Below are positions 23,069 to 32,049 of a stretch of 64,000 nucleotides of DNA, one piece after another. Numbering within the stretch: position 1 is the stretch's first letter; each line of letters starts with the position of its first letter. The notes under the pieces are model-generated. The model did no database searches, was not told the origin of the DNA, and saw only the letters and a list, made by a program, of their open reading frames with translations. The translations under genes and the position numbers were made by a program. The stretch is from JAENVT01 sp963773085 (GTDB lineage: Bacteria; Actinomycetota; Acidimicrobiia; Acidimicrobiales; Ilumatobacteraceae), in contig CAVYZS010000013.1 of assembly GCA_963773085.1 (NCBI GenBank), positions 62,001 through 126,000 on the forward strand, given 5' to 3'.

Positions 23069-24638
23069 ATGAACAAGAACCACATCATTCAGAACGGGGA
23101 CGCTATGAGCGGGAACGAACCCACAGGCGCTCGGCGGCGCCGCAAGACCAAGGTGGCAGTCTGGCTCGGCGTCGCCGGGGTCTGTGCCGGCGGGGCATCG
23201 TTGATACCGGTCGGCGCCAGCACGCAGGCTGCATTCGCCGGTGAGAGTGAAGGCATGGTCTGCACTGACGGCACAGAAGGCGTCGGAACGCGAACCTTCG
23301 ACCTCGTCGCCGCCGACGGCTACATCAGCACCCCCGACGGCAACGCGGTCTACAACTGGGGCTTCGGCACAACCGGCGGCGGCTTCCAACTGCCCGGGCC
23401 GGTGCTGTGTGCCAACCAGGGCGAGACCATCGTCGTCAACCTGGCCAACCAACTGCCGATCGCCACGTCGATCCAGTTCCCTGGCCAGGAAGGTGTGACA
23501 GTCGGCGGTAACCCCGACGGTCCGCAGGTCGACGGCCTCAACAACCTCGTCTCCCTGGCGACCGAGGCCGGGCCGGGCGGCTCGGTGTCGTACAGCTTCG
23601 TGGCCAACCACGAGGGCACCTATCTGTACGAGAGCGGCTCCGACCCGCAACTGCAGGTCCAGATGGGCCTGTTCGGTGCGATCGTCATTCGGCCCGCTGT
23701 CGCCGCGATCACGGCAGATGACATCCTGGCCATTCCGTGGGAGGACGGTGGCGTGCCCGGTTACACCAACGAGGACGCCGGCATGACCGGCGGCGAAGCA
23801 GCTGCGGCCGCAGTCGACTGCCAAGTGCGCCTACGCCAGCGTCGAGGATCGCCAGCTAGGTGCGACCTGTCGGCCATCTACGACGGCGCCGATGATCGGG
23901 AGAACATCCTGATGCTCTCCGAGATCGATCCTGGTCTGCACAGCTTCATGGAGCAGCACATCGATGAGCCGACGACTGCTGAACTGGAAGTCGTATCCGA
24001 ACGGCTTCATCGGTCGCTACTTCCTGATCAACGGCCGGTCGATGCCCGACACGGTTGCCCCGAACAACGCTCCTTGGCTGCCAGACCAGCCATTTGGTGC
24101 GCTCGCTCACGTGCAGCCATGGGATCCTCATGTGAACCCGCTCGACGCCATGATTCGGTATGTCGCTGTCGGCCATGCCGGCTACGACTTCCACCCGCAC
24201 TCGAACCACGAGCATGTCATCGCCACCGATGGCGCGCTGATGAAGGCGGTGAACGCCGGCGACGGCCTGCTCCACGACAACACCGAGGGCAAGTTCAACA
24301 TCATGGTCACCACAGGCGGGACCGTTGACGCCACGTTCCGGTGGACCAACGAGCAGAACTACAGCGACACCACCGGCAACCGTGTGCCGGTCGTCTGGCC
24401 GCACGGTCTCAACCTCCAAGAAGGCGACTTCTGGAGCGGGTCTCCGTACCTCGGTGACGAGGGCATCCTCAACCCGGGCATCCTCACCCACACGCAGTGC
24501 GGCGAGTACTACCACGTCGCCCACAACCACGACCTCACTCAGGCCACGAACTACGGCGCCACCTTCGGCGGAATGCTCACCTTGATCAAGGTGGAACCGC
24601 CGGAGAGCGTTCAGGCCCAACTCGGCACGTGCGATTGA
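23069..24638 (+). CDS. Multicopper oxidase 2, frameshifted
   Basis: ATG at 23069 follows GAGGCGGG; a second ATG at 23104 is possible. A basic n-region (GARRRRKTKVAVWLG) and hydrophobic stretch ending STQAAFA form a Sec signal. The first cupredoxin domain (NQGETIVVNLANQLPIATSI, GTYLYESGSDPQLQVQMGLFG) lacks the usual HWHG and HCH ligands. The second copper region carries YDFHPHSNHEHVIA near 24180 and EYYHVAHNHDLTQATN near 24500, a His-rich set placed like the last motifs of multicopper oxidases. Indels near 23820 and 23990 split the middle. The gene lies 13 bases after oxidase 1 on the same strand. Oxidase activity is plausible, but the ligand set is unusual. Confidence 0.75.
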
Positions 24639-24652
24639 TGGGAGCCGGAACG

Positions 24653-26574
24653 ATGAACGAGACAACCACTCAAGAAACACCAGCCTCTCGGCGGGAAGGC
24701 ACTCTGATGGGTATCAAGCGCAACAGGAAGCAGTGGGTAGCAGCTGCCATCGCCATCGTCGGCCTGGCCGGCGGTGCGGTGACGGCTGACGCCACCAACT
24801 TCACCGACAGCGTCGGTCTGCTGACACCGCCGGCGGTCTGGCCGTCGATCACCCCGACGTGCACCGGCAATCCCTGCAACATCGCAGCTCGAGGTCGGAA
24901 CGGGCACCGTGACAGTTGCTGATGTCGTCAACGGCCCGACCCCCGTGCAGTTCCTGGGCTTCGGCGTGAATACCAAGCCGGTGTCGTTGGCCGGGTCGCC
25001 GAACTCGACGATCAAGGTGCCCGTGCGGCACAACGTTGAACATCACGTTGACGCAGCCCTTCGGCGAGCGATTTCGACCTGTCGTTCCCCAGCCTCCCTG
25101 CGGGGAGCGTGACCGGGGGCGGTACCTCGTACACGGTTGAGGCCAACACGGTGGGCACGTCGGTGTTCCAGCCCGGCTCGAACCCGGGTGCTCCCAAGCA
25201 GATTTCCAGTGGTCTGGTCGGTGTGCTGATTGTGACTCCGGAAGGGTGTGCTGATGCCAATCTGATGTGCGCCTATAACGGTGCCCACTCGTATATGGAT
25301 GAGGCGTTGGTGGCGATCACCGATCTCGACCTCGAGTACGCCACGGATCCGACGATCTTCGATATGAGTTACTTCGGCCAGTCGATCGACCCCGACTTCA
25401 GCCCACGCCAGGTGTACCACCTGATCAACGGCAAGGCGTTCCCGGAGACCGATGTGATCGAGGTCCGTGCTGAGGACGACGTGCTGCTGCGCTACGTCAA
25501 CGCCGGTGTCAGCGACAGGACGATGGGCCTGCTCGGCCTGCGCCAGACGCTGCTCGCCCGCAACACCTCGGTGTACGCAGATCCGCAGACGTTGATCGCT
25601 CCGCTGATCGGTCCAGGCGAAACGGCGGACGTGGAGGTCTTCATCCCGACCTCGGCAAACGACGGTCAGTTCTTCTCGCTGGTTGATCAGGGTTACCAGA
25701 TGAACAATGGCACGGACACTGGTTTCGGTGGCGCGCTGACGTTCCTCAACGTGCGGGCAAACGCTCCGTCGCGTCGACGCACTCACGGCGGTGACGGGCG
25801 TTCCGGTGGGCAACCCACTGGTTGACCGGGCCTATCGCCACGGACTACCCAGACGACGCGAAGATCGGCGGGCTTGATCCGGTCCTGGTCGTTCTCGACA
25901 CGGCGTTGCCGGCTGGCACGTTGCACAGCTTCAAGACGTGGAACCAGGCAACAGCCTGGAAGCAGCCCCAACTCGTCCGCGGGTGAGCAGTTCCGGACGT
26001 ATGTGCTGCGACCGACCGGGAATCCCGATGAGTACAACGTCGTCTACGAAAGCGCTGTGCAGACGGTTCCCGAACCGGCCACCGCTGGTGTGTCGGAGGT
26101 GTTCAGTGTCCCAGCCGGCGTCGCCGTGCAGGCCGGCGATCACATCGGTTACTTCGGAAGTGGCGTCCCGATCGACACCGATGTCGGCACAGATGCCCTC
26201 ATCTATCCAGCGCTGGCGGCCCCAGCCTTGGGAGACACCATTACGTTGGGAGTGGGCGACTATCCGATCTACCCGCAGGATCGCACCTACTCCTTCGGCG
26301 CCATCGTCGTCCGGACCCGGCTGAAACGACGTTGACCGCCACCGGGCAGTCGGCGGACCTGTCGATGAACATCACCGGATACCAGACCGTCGTCAACACC
26401 GGTGACCCGCCGACTGAGCTGGATTGGTCATCAACTACGTCGGTGGTGTGGGCACCAACGGTTTCGATCATCGCGCCTGTGTCGGCGGTGCCGGGCGACA
26501 CCGTGTGGATCCGAGTTCAGCAGGATGAGACGATCTGGAGCGCCGCAGACAGCATCGTGGTGCCAGTTCCCTGA
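24653..26574 (+). CDS. Multicopper-oxidase-like protein 3, probably without catalytic copper, frameshifted
   Basis: ATG at 24653 follows GGAGCCGGAACG and begins MNETTTQETPASRREGTLMG, then a signal peptide (QWVAAAIAIVGLAGGAVTADA). Cupredoxin-like sequence includes GGTSYTVEANTVGTSVFQPG, YHLINGKAFPETDVIEVRAEDD and IGPGETADVEVFIPTSAND, in the order of a multicopper oxidase. I find no HxHG or HCH motif. The C-terminal portion (TYVLRPTGNPDEYNVVYESA, VSEVFSVPAGVAVQAGDHIG) is a separate beta domain. Frames change near 24895, 25040, 25800, 25960 and 26330. A non-catalytic paralogue beside two oxidases suggests a structural subunit of one extracellular complex. The exact protein length cannot be given because of the indels. 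Confidence 0.65.
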
Positions 26575-27122
26575 TGCTCACCTATAACCTCGAGGGCGTG
26601 GACGAAGACGGGGTCCAACCCGACGAACTGAAGGCCCGGCCGCCTCGTGCGGCCAGGCCTTTGGTTCGCAAGGCACTCGCCGTTCTGGGCTTGGTCGCCA
26701 TCTTCTTCGGAGTTCTTCTGGTTCGCAACTGGCGGGCAGATTCCGATGACGGCGCCGTCACGTCTGCTTCCGAGGCCCGGGTCATGCCGAGCAGCCCGGA
26801 GATCGAGGACAAGTACGGGGTCCGCTTCCTCGGCGTCGACATCACCTCCGGCGGCGGGATGATCCAGGTCCGCTACCAAGTGCTCGACAGTGCCAAGACC
26901 CAAGCCATCCACGACGAGGAATCGACCCCCCACATCATCACCGCCGACGGAACGGATTACGGTCTTCCCGGCATGCCCGGCCACACCCACATCGGTCCGG
27001 TCAAGAAAGCCGGCACCACCGACTTCGTGCTCTTGGCCAACGCCCGAGGCGGCGTCAAGAGCCGTTCGATCGTCACCATCAAGATCGGCGACCTCGAGCT
27101 ACACAACGTCCCCGTCAGCTGA
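26574..27122 (+). CDS. Membrane-anchored protein of the oxidase cluster, function unknown
   Basis: The ATG overlaps the stop of the preceding gene as TGATG, so translation is coupled. The 182-residue product has a basic proline-rich N-terminus, one transmembrane helix (ALAVLGLVAIFFGVLLV, residues about 38-54) and an extracytoplasmic beta-rich domain. That domain contains VRFLGVDITSGGGMIQVRYQ, a conserved-looking TPHIITADGTDYGLPGMPGH and a C-terminal KSRSIVTIKIGDLELHNVPV. I do not recognise a named family. The His and Met residues in the PGMPGHTHIG segment could bind copper, but that is speculation. Its position fits a membrane anchor or assembly factor for the exported oxidases. Confidence 0.6.
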   Translation: MLTYNLEGVDEDGVQPDELKARPPRAARPLVRKALAVLGLVAIFFGVLLVRNWRADSDDGAVTSASEARVMPSSPEIEDKYGVRFLGVDITSGGGMIQVRYQVLDSAKTQAIHDEESTPHIITADGTDYGLPGMPGHTHIGPVKKAGTTDFVLLANARGGVKSRSIVTIKIGDLELHNVPVS

Positions 27123-27177
27123 CCGCGCAAGCGCAACGATCCAACCCCCTCGCGAAATCCCATTGTACGCTGCTGCC

Positions 27178-27621
27178 ATGTTTCGCCGCCTCGCCCTTGT
27201 TGCCGTCGCCCTCGGACTCGTCGCCTGCAGCAACTGTGACAGAGAGTGCAAGGAAGGGATCACGTTCTATGTCGCCGAGGTGGCGGGGGCGTTGAGCCGG
27301 GGTGGTGAAGTGCCGTTGCAGATCTGCTTCGACGGATCGTGCCAAGACGTCACGATCACCCGTGACAACGTGGGAGGCTCGGTGTTCCTGCCCTTCTCAG
27401 GTGTTGGCAAGCAGGGCGACCACGAGCTCACGGTGACCAGCACGAGCTCGTTGAGGGGCGAGTACAACGGCCCGATCTCCAGCTTCGTTCACGACCCGGG
27501 TGATGACTGCAAGAGCTGTGCGTTGGCGACGGTGAAGATCGCCGCCGACGGCACGCTCACGCCCGCCGTCCCGGCCCCGGTTCCCTCGACCATCGGAGCC
27601 ACCACGACCACGGGCGGTTGA
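27178..27621 (+). CDS. Small cysteine-rich lipoprotein, function unknown
   Basis: The 147-residue product starts MFRRLALVAVALGLVACSNC, a lipoprotein signal with lipobox LVAC. The mature part contains further paired cysteines (CDRECKEG, ICFDGSCQ and CKSCALATV) and ends in a Pro/Thr-rich tail. No family is recognised. It follows the membrane-anchored protein after 55 bases and precedes CopC-CopD on the same strand, so it probably belongs to the same copper-related cluster. The cysteine pairs could form disulfides outside the cell or bind metal; the sequence alone cannot decide. Confidence 0.6.
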   Translation: MFRRLALVAVALGLVACSNCDRECKEGITFYVAEVAGALSRGGEVPLQICFDGSCQDVTITRDNVGGSVFLPFSGVGKQGDHELTVTSTSSLRGEYNGPISSFVHDPGDDCKSCALATVKIAADGTLTPAVPAPVPSTIGATTTTGG

Positions 27622-27704
27622 CGGCGCCGTCGGCGCGCAGTGATGAACGTGACCGCGTGCGATCCTCGAGCGACACCCGTTAGCGTCGGCGACGTGATGC
27701 GGGC

Positions 27705-29444
27705 ATGAGACGGTGGTGTGGCGCGGCGATTTGCGTGGTCTTCGTATTTCTCATCCTGCCGGCGTCGCGAGTTGCCGCACACGCCGCGTTCATCGACTCC
27801 AATCCGGTCGACGGTTCGGTTCTCGCTGAATCGCCGCCAGTGGCCCAGTTGCGGTTCACCGAGCCGATCCTGCTCACGGCCAGCAAGGTTCAACTGCTGC
27901 ACCTCGGCGCCGGTACCGAGGACGACCTGGTACTGACCACCGCCGACGGCGGGAAAACACTGCTCGCCGAGATGCCCAAGTTGGAGCGCGGCGCCTACAT
28001 CCTGCGTTACGTTGTCGTCGACCCGGCTGATCTGCACAAGACCGTCGGGTCGATCTCGTTCGGCATCGGTGTCGCCGCTCCGCCATCGGCGTCCGGCGAG
28101 CAGGTCGACAGCTCGTGGCTCGCTACCGCCCTGCGCATCATCACCGACGGGGCCCTGCTACTCACCGGCGGCGCCGTCGTCATCGCCGTGTTGCTGGTCC
28201 GCAACGGCCGACGCGATCTCGATGATGTCACCCGCTTGGCAATCGTCAGCAGTGCTGTGGTCGCGGTGGGGTGGGTCGGTATTCTGCTGGCCGACGCGGC
28301 CGCAGTCGGCTACCAGAACGTGCAATGGGGGAGCCTCCTCCTCAACAGCGACCCCGGTCGGCATGCCCTTGTCGGCGTGCAGTTGGCTCTCGGCCTGTGG
28401 TGGGCCGTTCGGCTCCTGCGCCGGGGTGGCAACCACGCCGCACAGTGGTTCGTCGTTCGCATCATTGCTGTGATCGCTGCCGGATTCGTCATCGTCGCCG
28501 CGTATGGCGGTCACGCAGGTATCGGCGGCTCCTTCCTCGTTGGGGTCCTGCTCCGCGCCACGCACCTCGCCTCGTTGTGCGTATGGATCGGTGCGGTTGC
28601 AGCGATGTGGCTGCTCGGCAGACGCGATCACCGCTTGCGTGTGTTGTGGCCGTCGATCAGTGCGCTTGCCGCTATCGGCCTGGCAGCAACCGGTGCCAGC
28701 GGGTTGCTTCTCAGTGGACGTGTTGCAGCGACGGTCACCTCACTGCTCGGCACGACCTACGGCCAAAGAATCGTCGTCAAGGCTGGTCTGCTCATCGTGC
28801 TGGCCGTTCTGGGGATCATGGCGACCCGTCGTGTGAGAGGCGGCAGCGAGCCGCGCCGGTTGCCGGTGGAGCTCGCAGTGGCCGGCCTTGCCGTCGTGAT
28901 CGCCGCGTTGCTGTCCAGCGCGGCGCCGGCCCGTGGCGAGCAGTTCCTGCCACCACCCGACGAACAGCCACAGGTCGTCACGTCGGATCTTCTCGACCTG
29001 ACCGTGAGCACTTCGATCGAGCCGGCGCGACCGGGCCCGAACCTCGTGCAAGTCCGGGTGCTCGACACCCGGCGGCCATCGCCGGGCCCCGTACAGAACG
29101 TGACGCTGCGGATCAATGGCGCCGACGGGTCCGTGATCGCCGAGCGGCAAGGCGTACCGGCGTCCGGGTTGATCGAGTGGGCCGACGTCACCATCCCCAA
29201 CCCAGGCACCTATCGCGTCGAGATCAACGTCGACCGCCCGGCCGTGCCGGTCCCACCATTCGTGGCCTCATGGGCTGTTGATCCGACTCCCGTGGCGCGA
29301 GTCGATCGAGTGCTGTCCACGCGGCCGTGGGCGCCACTCGCCGCCTTCTCCGCGGCACTCTGGGTGCTCGTCGTCGCCGGCGGCTGGTGGGGAACGAGGC
29401 GACTCTTCACCTCGAAACGCCCCGAGGCGAGCCCGGCTCAGTAA
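27705..29444 (+). CDS. copCD: CopC-CopD fusion, copper-binding and copper transport protein
   Basis: This intact gene encodes 579 residues. A signal peptide (ICVVFVFLILPASRVAA) is followed by HAAFIDSNPVDGSVLAESPP, the CopC domain whose N-terminal His after cleavage is a known Cu(II) ligand. From about residue 145 the CopD domain has eight or so membrane helices, including VLLRATHLASLCVWIGAVAA. A periplasmic-type C-terminal domain (residues about 400-535) and a final helix (FSAALWVLVVAGGWW) complete it. CopC-CopD proteins bring copper into the cell or to exported cuproproteins. Its place at the end of a multicopper-oxidase cluster suggests that it supplies copper to those enzymes. Confidence 0.85.
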   Translation: MRRWCGAAICVVFVFLILPASRVAAHAAFIDSNPVDGSVLAESPPVAQLRFTEPILLTASKVQLLHLGAGTEDDLVLTTADGGKTLLAEMPKLERGAYILRYVVVDPADLHKTVGSISFGIGVAAPPSASGEQVDSSWLATALRIITDGALLLTGGAVVIAVLLVRNGRRDLDDVTRLAIVSSAVVAVGWVGILLADAAAVGYQNVQWGSLLLNSDPGRHALVGVQLALGLWWAVRLLRRGGNHAAQWFVVRIIAVIAAGFVIVAAYGGHAGIGGSFLVGVLLRATHLASLCVWIGAVAAMWLLGRRDHRLRVLWPSISALAAIGLAATGASGLLLSGRVAATVTSLLGTTYGQRIVVKAGLLIVLAVLGIMATRRVRGGSEPRRLPVELAVAGLAVVIAALLSSAAPARGEQFLPPPDEQPQVVTSDLLDLTVSTSIEPARPGPNLVQVRVLDTRRPSPGPVQNVTLRINGADGSVIAERQGVPASGLIEWADVTIPNPGTYRVEINVDRPAVPVPPFVASWAVDPTPVARVDRVLSTRPWAPLAAFSAALWVLVVAGGWWGTRRLFTSKRPEASPAQ

Positions 29445-29818
29445 CCGGTAGGTCGTTCGGCCCAATTCGATGCGGTTGGCTTTTCAATTTCCAGGCCTCG
29501 TGCCACCATTTGTTCCGTCGAGAGGATGACGCGACAGCGACCTCCCGACGCAATTCACATACAAGGAACGGTTCACAACTGGTGGCGTGACAGCTGATCG
29601 GCGGTGACTGTCGAACGAGCAGATGGGTCGTAGCGGGCCTGCTCGAGGCGGCGACATCACCGGCTGATCGGGACGGGCCTCCGTTTCAACCGAACGACGG
29701 GGTTAGCCGAGGGACGGTCGGCTAACTCCGTCGGTCGCGCCGGGCGTCACGGCGTTGACGTGGCCGGGGCGGTATCGTGAGCGGTCATGTCCTGGTCACG
29801 GCAAACGTGACCTGACAC
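29445..29818. other. Intergenic region before the split tRNA-Cys
   Basis: I see no gene in these 374 bases. A perfect nine-base hairpin (GTTAGCCGA at 29702-29710 pairing with TCGGCTAAC at 29718-29726) may end copCD transcription, although no T-run follows. A second seven-base stem (GGTCACG with CGTGACC) lies about 20 bases before the tRNA half. The promoter for the tRNA must lie here, but I cannot place it with confidence. Confidence 0.4.
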
Positions 29819-29859
29819 GGCGACGTGGCCGAGTGGTTCAGGCAAGGGCCTGCAAAGCC
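29819..29859 (+). pseudogene. 5' half of the resident tRNA-Cys, cut at the anticodon loop
   Basis: The acceptor strand GGCGACG, D-arm (GCC with GGC) and 5' anticodon stem AGGGC are followed by loop CTGCAAA with anticodon GCA, then GCC. The sequence departs from tRNA after 29859. The missing half is found at 47577-47617: its CGTCGCC pairs perfectly with GGCGACG, and its GCCCT pairs with AGGGC. Together they form one complete tRNA-Cys, so this gene was interrupted by integration of elements A and B. Confidence 0.9.
29848..29859 (+). repeat. Left attachment site (attL)
   Basis: The 12 bases GCCTGCAAAGCC recur at the right junction (47575-47586), and 10 of them (CTGCAAAGCC) recur at the central junction (45981-45990). 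They are the anticodon loop and 3' stem of tRNA-Cys, a typical crossover site for tyrosine recombinases. Confidence 0.85.
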
Positions 29860-29960
29860 ACACGAAGAAGTTAGGCACGCTTGGCGGCGTGACCGAGTGG
29901 TTTAGGTAGCGGCCTGCAAAGCCGTCCACGCCGGTTCGATTCCGGCCGCCGCCTCCAACG
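29850..29960 (+). repeat. 111-bp direct repeat, copy 1 (left end of element A)
   Basis: This segment is repeated at 45981-46091 with one mismatch (29862 A against 45993 G), at an offset of exactly 16,131 bases. It contains the attachment core, a 23-base linker and a whole tRNA-Cys. Similarity stops sharply on both sides, which marks the shared left terminus of two elements. Confidence 0.9.
29883..29957 (+). tRNA. tRNA-Cys (GCA), element A copy, complete with CCA
   Basis: The acceptor stem GGCGGCG pairs with CGCCGCC (29947-29953). The anticodon loop is CTGCAAA, the T-loop TTCGATT has a GCCGG/CCGGC stem, the discriminator is T as expected for cysteine, and CCA is encoded. It lies 23 bases after the cut 5' half of the resident tRNA and in the same direction, so the resident promoter could transcribe it. 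It replaces the function lost by insertion. Confidence 0.92.
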
Positions 29961-30243
29961 AGATTCGAAGCACCTGATCGTCCCATGCAGGCACCCATAG
30001 GCGCCGTTCGGAGCGTCTCGATGACCCGCGGCAGGGCGGAGATCTGCTCCGTTGTTATGCGTCCCATACCGGCATCACTTCGGGGCGATGCCCCGCGTCG
30101 ATGTGCTCGCGCATTCGGGGGCACGGCCCGCCGGGCGAGCGCGACCCGAGCCGTCGTTCGGTACGCCGCGTGTCCGCTCGCTCAGCGCTCCAGGTTGTGC
30201 GTCTGACTACCGCGCGCGATGTCCAGCTCGTTCGGCGGGACGG

Positions 30244-30741
30244 CTATGCCGCGGCCGTCGGCGCGAAGGGCGGCGGGCCGAGGATGGTGATACCCCGCGG
30301 GTTCTCTGAGGCTGAGGCTTGGAGGCGGGCGAGGTCGACCAGGTCGGCGGTGTCGTCAGTGGCCGGATCGCTGGCGCCCCGATAGAAGGCTTGCCCGGGC
30401 GCTCCCGGGGACTGGATGCCGATGAGGCGCGCCTCGGCGGAGAGGACGATGAAGGCGTGGGCGACACCTTTGGGAACGAAGGACATGCCTCCGCTGCGAA
30501 CCCGGCTGCGCTGGCCGTCGGCCTGCACTTCGATCTCGCCGTCGATGACGTAGGTCATCTCGTGGGCTTCGGGATGAAGATGCAGCGGTGTCGTCTTGTC
30601 CTTGACCATGGTGTCCTCGAACAGGAAGAAGGCACCGCCGGTGTCCTCGGCGAGCAGCTTCCAGATGTGCAGCCCGCCGCCCACGAACAGCTGCTTGTCT
30701 CCTTCGCCGGCGTTGCGCACGATCGGGATCAGCTTTTGCAT
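30244..30741 (-). CDS. Cupin-domain protein
   Basis: ATG at 30741 follows GGGAAGGTGG and begins MQKLIPIVRNAGEGDKQLFV; a start 30 bases upstream is also open. The cupin motifs are PLHLHPEAHEMTYVIDGEIE (motif 1, with two His and a Glu) and VPKGVAHAFIVLS (motif 2), in a protein of 165 residues. Small single-domain cupins bind a metal and may act as dioxygenases, isomerases or sensors; none can be chosen here. It is divergent from a TetR-family gene with a perfect palindrome between them, so the regulator probably controls it. It is the first gene of element A. Confidence 0.8.
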   Translation of the reverse strand: MQKLIPIVRNAGEGDKQLFVGGGLHIWKLLAEDTGGAFFLFEDTMVKDKTTPLHLHPEAHEMTYVIDGEIEVQADGQRSRVRSGGMSFVPKGVAHAFIVLSAEARLIGIQSPGAPGQAFYRGASDPATDDTADLVDLARLQASASENPRGITILGPPPFAPTAAA

Positions 30742-30760
30742 CCCAAGACCACCTTCCCGT

Positions 30761-30782
30761 TCATGGGACATCTGTCCCATGA
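30761..30782. promoter_or_regulatory. Perfect palindrome, likely TetR operator
   Basis: Arms TCATGGGACA and TGTCCCATGA are separated by two bases. The site lies between the divergent cupin and TetR genes, 20 bases upstream of the cupin start and 24 upstream of the regulator start. The size and placement are typical of TetR operators that control both genes. Confidence 0.65.
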
Positions 30783-30806
30783 CGAATGTACGGTACCATT
30801 TGCGTC

Positions 30807-31607
30807 GTGTCAACGGCGTACGAGCTGAACGGGCGCACAAATCAGAAGCGCCGGACCCGCGACGCGCTGGTGGCCGCGGCACGTTCGATCGTCGCCGAGG
30901 GACGGACGCCGACGGTCGAGGAGGTAGCAGAGACGGCGTCCATCTCTCGGACGACCGCGTACCGGTACTTCCCGAGCCAACGCGCGCTACTGGCCGCCGC
31001 CCACCCCGAGACCGCGGTCGAATCGCTCCTGCCCGAGGATCCGCCCGCCGATGTCGCTGCGAGGCTCGACATCGTCGTTGCTGCATACACGAGGCAGATC
31101 CTCGACAACGAGTCTCAGCAGCGAACGATGCTTCGACTCTCACTCGAAGCCAATCCCGAGGAGCGATCGCAGTTGCCGCTCCGGCAGGGCCGCGTGATCA
31201 AATGGCTCGAAGAAGCCCTAGCACCACTACAGCTACAGCTGCCACGCGGCTGGAGGAGGAACCAGGAGGAAGGGGCCGGGTGGTCGACGGCGCGCTGCGC
31301 CATCTCCGTGACTGAGACATCGCGGCGTCGAGTCCACCGCGCTACTCGGCGCTCTGCTCGCAGCCGGATCCGCCTGTCGGTGTCACAGAACGCGCGCCGC
31401 CGCGCGCGCCGGAGGGACGCCCGCCGGCTTGGGACGCGAGCAGATGCGCCGCTCGGTGTCGTCAGGCAAGAGATGCGAGCTCGTCGTTCTGCGCTTGCTG
31501 TTCGGAGCGTGCGATTTGTGCGGGTCGCGCATTTCACCGTTGAGACAGACGGCAGTTATCGCGCGAGTCAGAGTCCTTTGATCGCTTCCTCGAAGTCGTC
31601 GCCGTAG
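30807..31607 (+). CDS. TetR/AcrR-family transcriptional regulator, C-terminus broken
   Basis: GTG at 30807 gives VSTAYELNGRTNQKRRTRDA. The DNA-binding domain is clear: RDALVAAARSIVAEGRTPTV, then EEVAETASISRTTAYRYFPS with the helix-turn-helix, followed by QRALLAAAHPE. The ligand-binding part is recognisable to LRQGRVIKWLEEALAPLQ near 31230. After that the frame turns into low-complexity Arg/Ser sequence ending at 31607, unlike the family. The true C-terminus was therefore lost by truncation or an indel near 31235. The palindrome upstream suggests autoregulation and control of the cupin gene. Confidence 0.75.
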   Translation: MSTAYELNGRTNQKRRTRDALVAAARSIVAEGRTPTVEEVAETASISRTTAYRYFPSQRALLAAAHPETAVESLLPEDPPADVAARLDIVVAAYTRQILDNESQQRTMLRLSLEANPEERSQLPLRQGRVIKWLEEALAPLQLQLPRGWRRNQEEGAGWSTARCAISVTETSRRRVHRATRRSARSRIRLSVSQNARRRARRRDARRLGTRADAPLGVVRQEMRARRSALAVRSVRFVRVAHFTVETDGSYRASQSPLIASSKSSP

Positions 31608-31831
31608 CTCGACCAACAGCGGATCACGTTCTCTTCGTCGACCTGGCCCATGTACCACTCACCATCGCTTGAGTGTCGCACGAGCGACAACCCGGAGAAG
31701 TCGACGATGCAAGTAGGAGTCAGATGTTCCGTTCCATCACGAACGAGCTTGCCGTCGTCAGTGGGAACGAAACGATCAACCGTCGCACCAATGTCCGAAT
31801 CGACGACCAGCTCTGCCGACCCCTGGACCAC
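31568..31831 (-). CDS. Small acidic protein, function unknown
   Basis: The 87-residue product reads naturally (CIVDFSGLSLVRHSSDGEWY, MGQVDEENVIRCWSSYGDDF, ending EEAIKGL), with an acidic, aromatic-rich composition. Upstream, in the next frame, VLELPEGWTIERVK looks like its real N-terminus, so a one-base indel near 31835 is likely and the start may be near 31880 or beyond. No family is recognised. The size and composition resemble small immunity-type proteins of accessory regions, but no matching toxin is seen. Confidence 0.5.
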   Translation of the reverse strand: MVQGSAELVVDSDIGATVDRFVPTDDGKLVRDGTEHLTPTCIVDFSGLSLVRHSSDGEWYMGQVDEENVIRCWSSYGDDFEEAIKGL

Positions 31832-32049
31832 TTCTCTTTACACGTTCGATTGTCCAGCCTTCGGGAAGTTCGAGCACCCGCTCAGATTGCCCGACCGCGA
31901 GTTGGCTGTCCAGCACACCGATCGGCAGTTCGGCGCTATCACAGCGATATTCGATGCGATCTCACTGGACGCGCCAGGCGACGTGAACGCCTCGCTGGGG
32001 GAGCGGACTACTGTTTGGGGGTCGGCGCCGGCAGGGAGGAGCGCAGACA

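Noticed and set aside
29985..30206. Open frame of 73 residues just inside element A
   Set aside because: It is Arg/Ala-rich without a ribosome site or family resemblance, and overlapping frames of equal quality exist.
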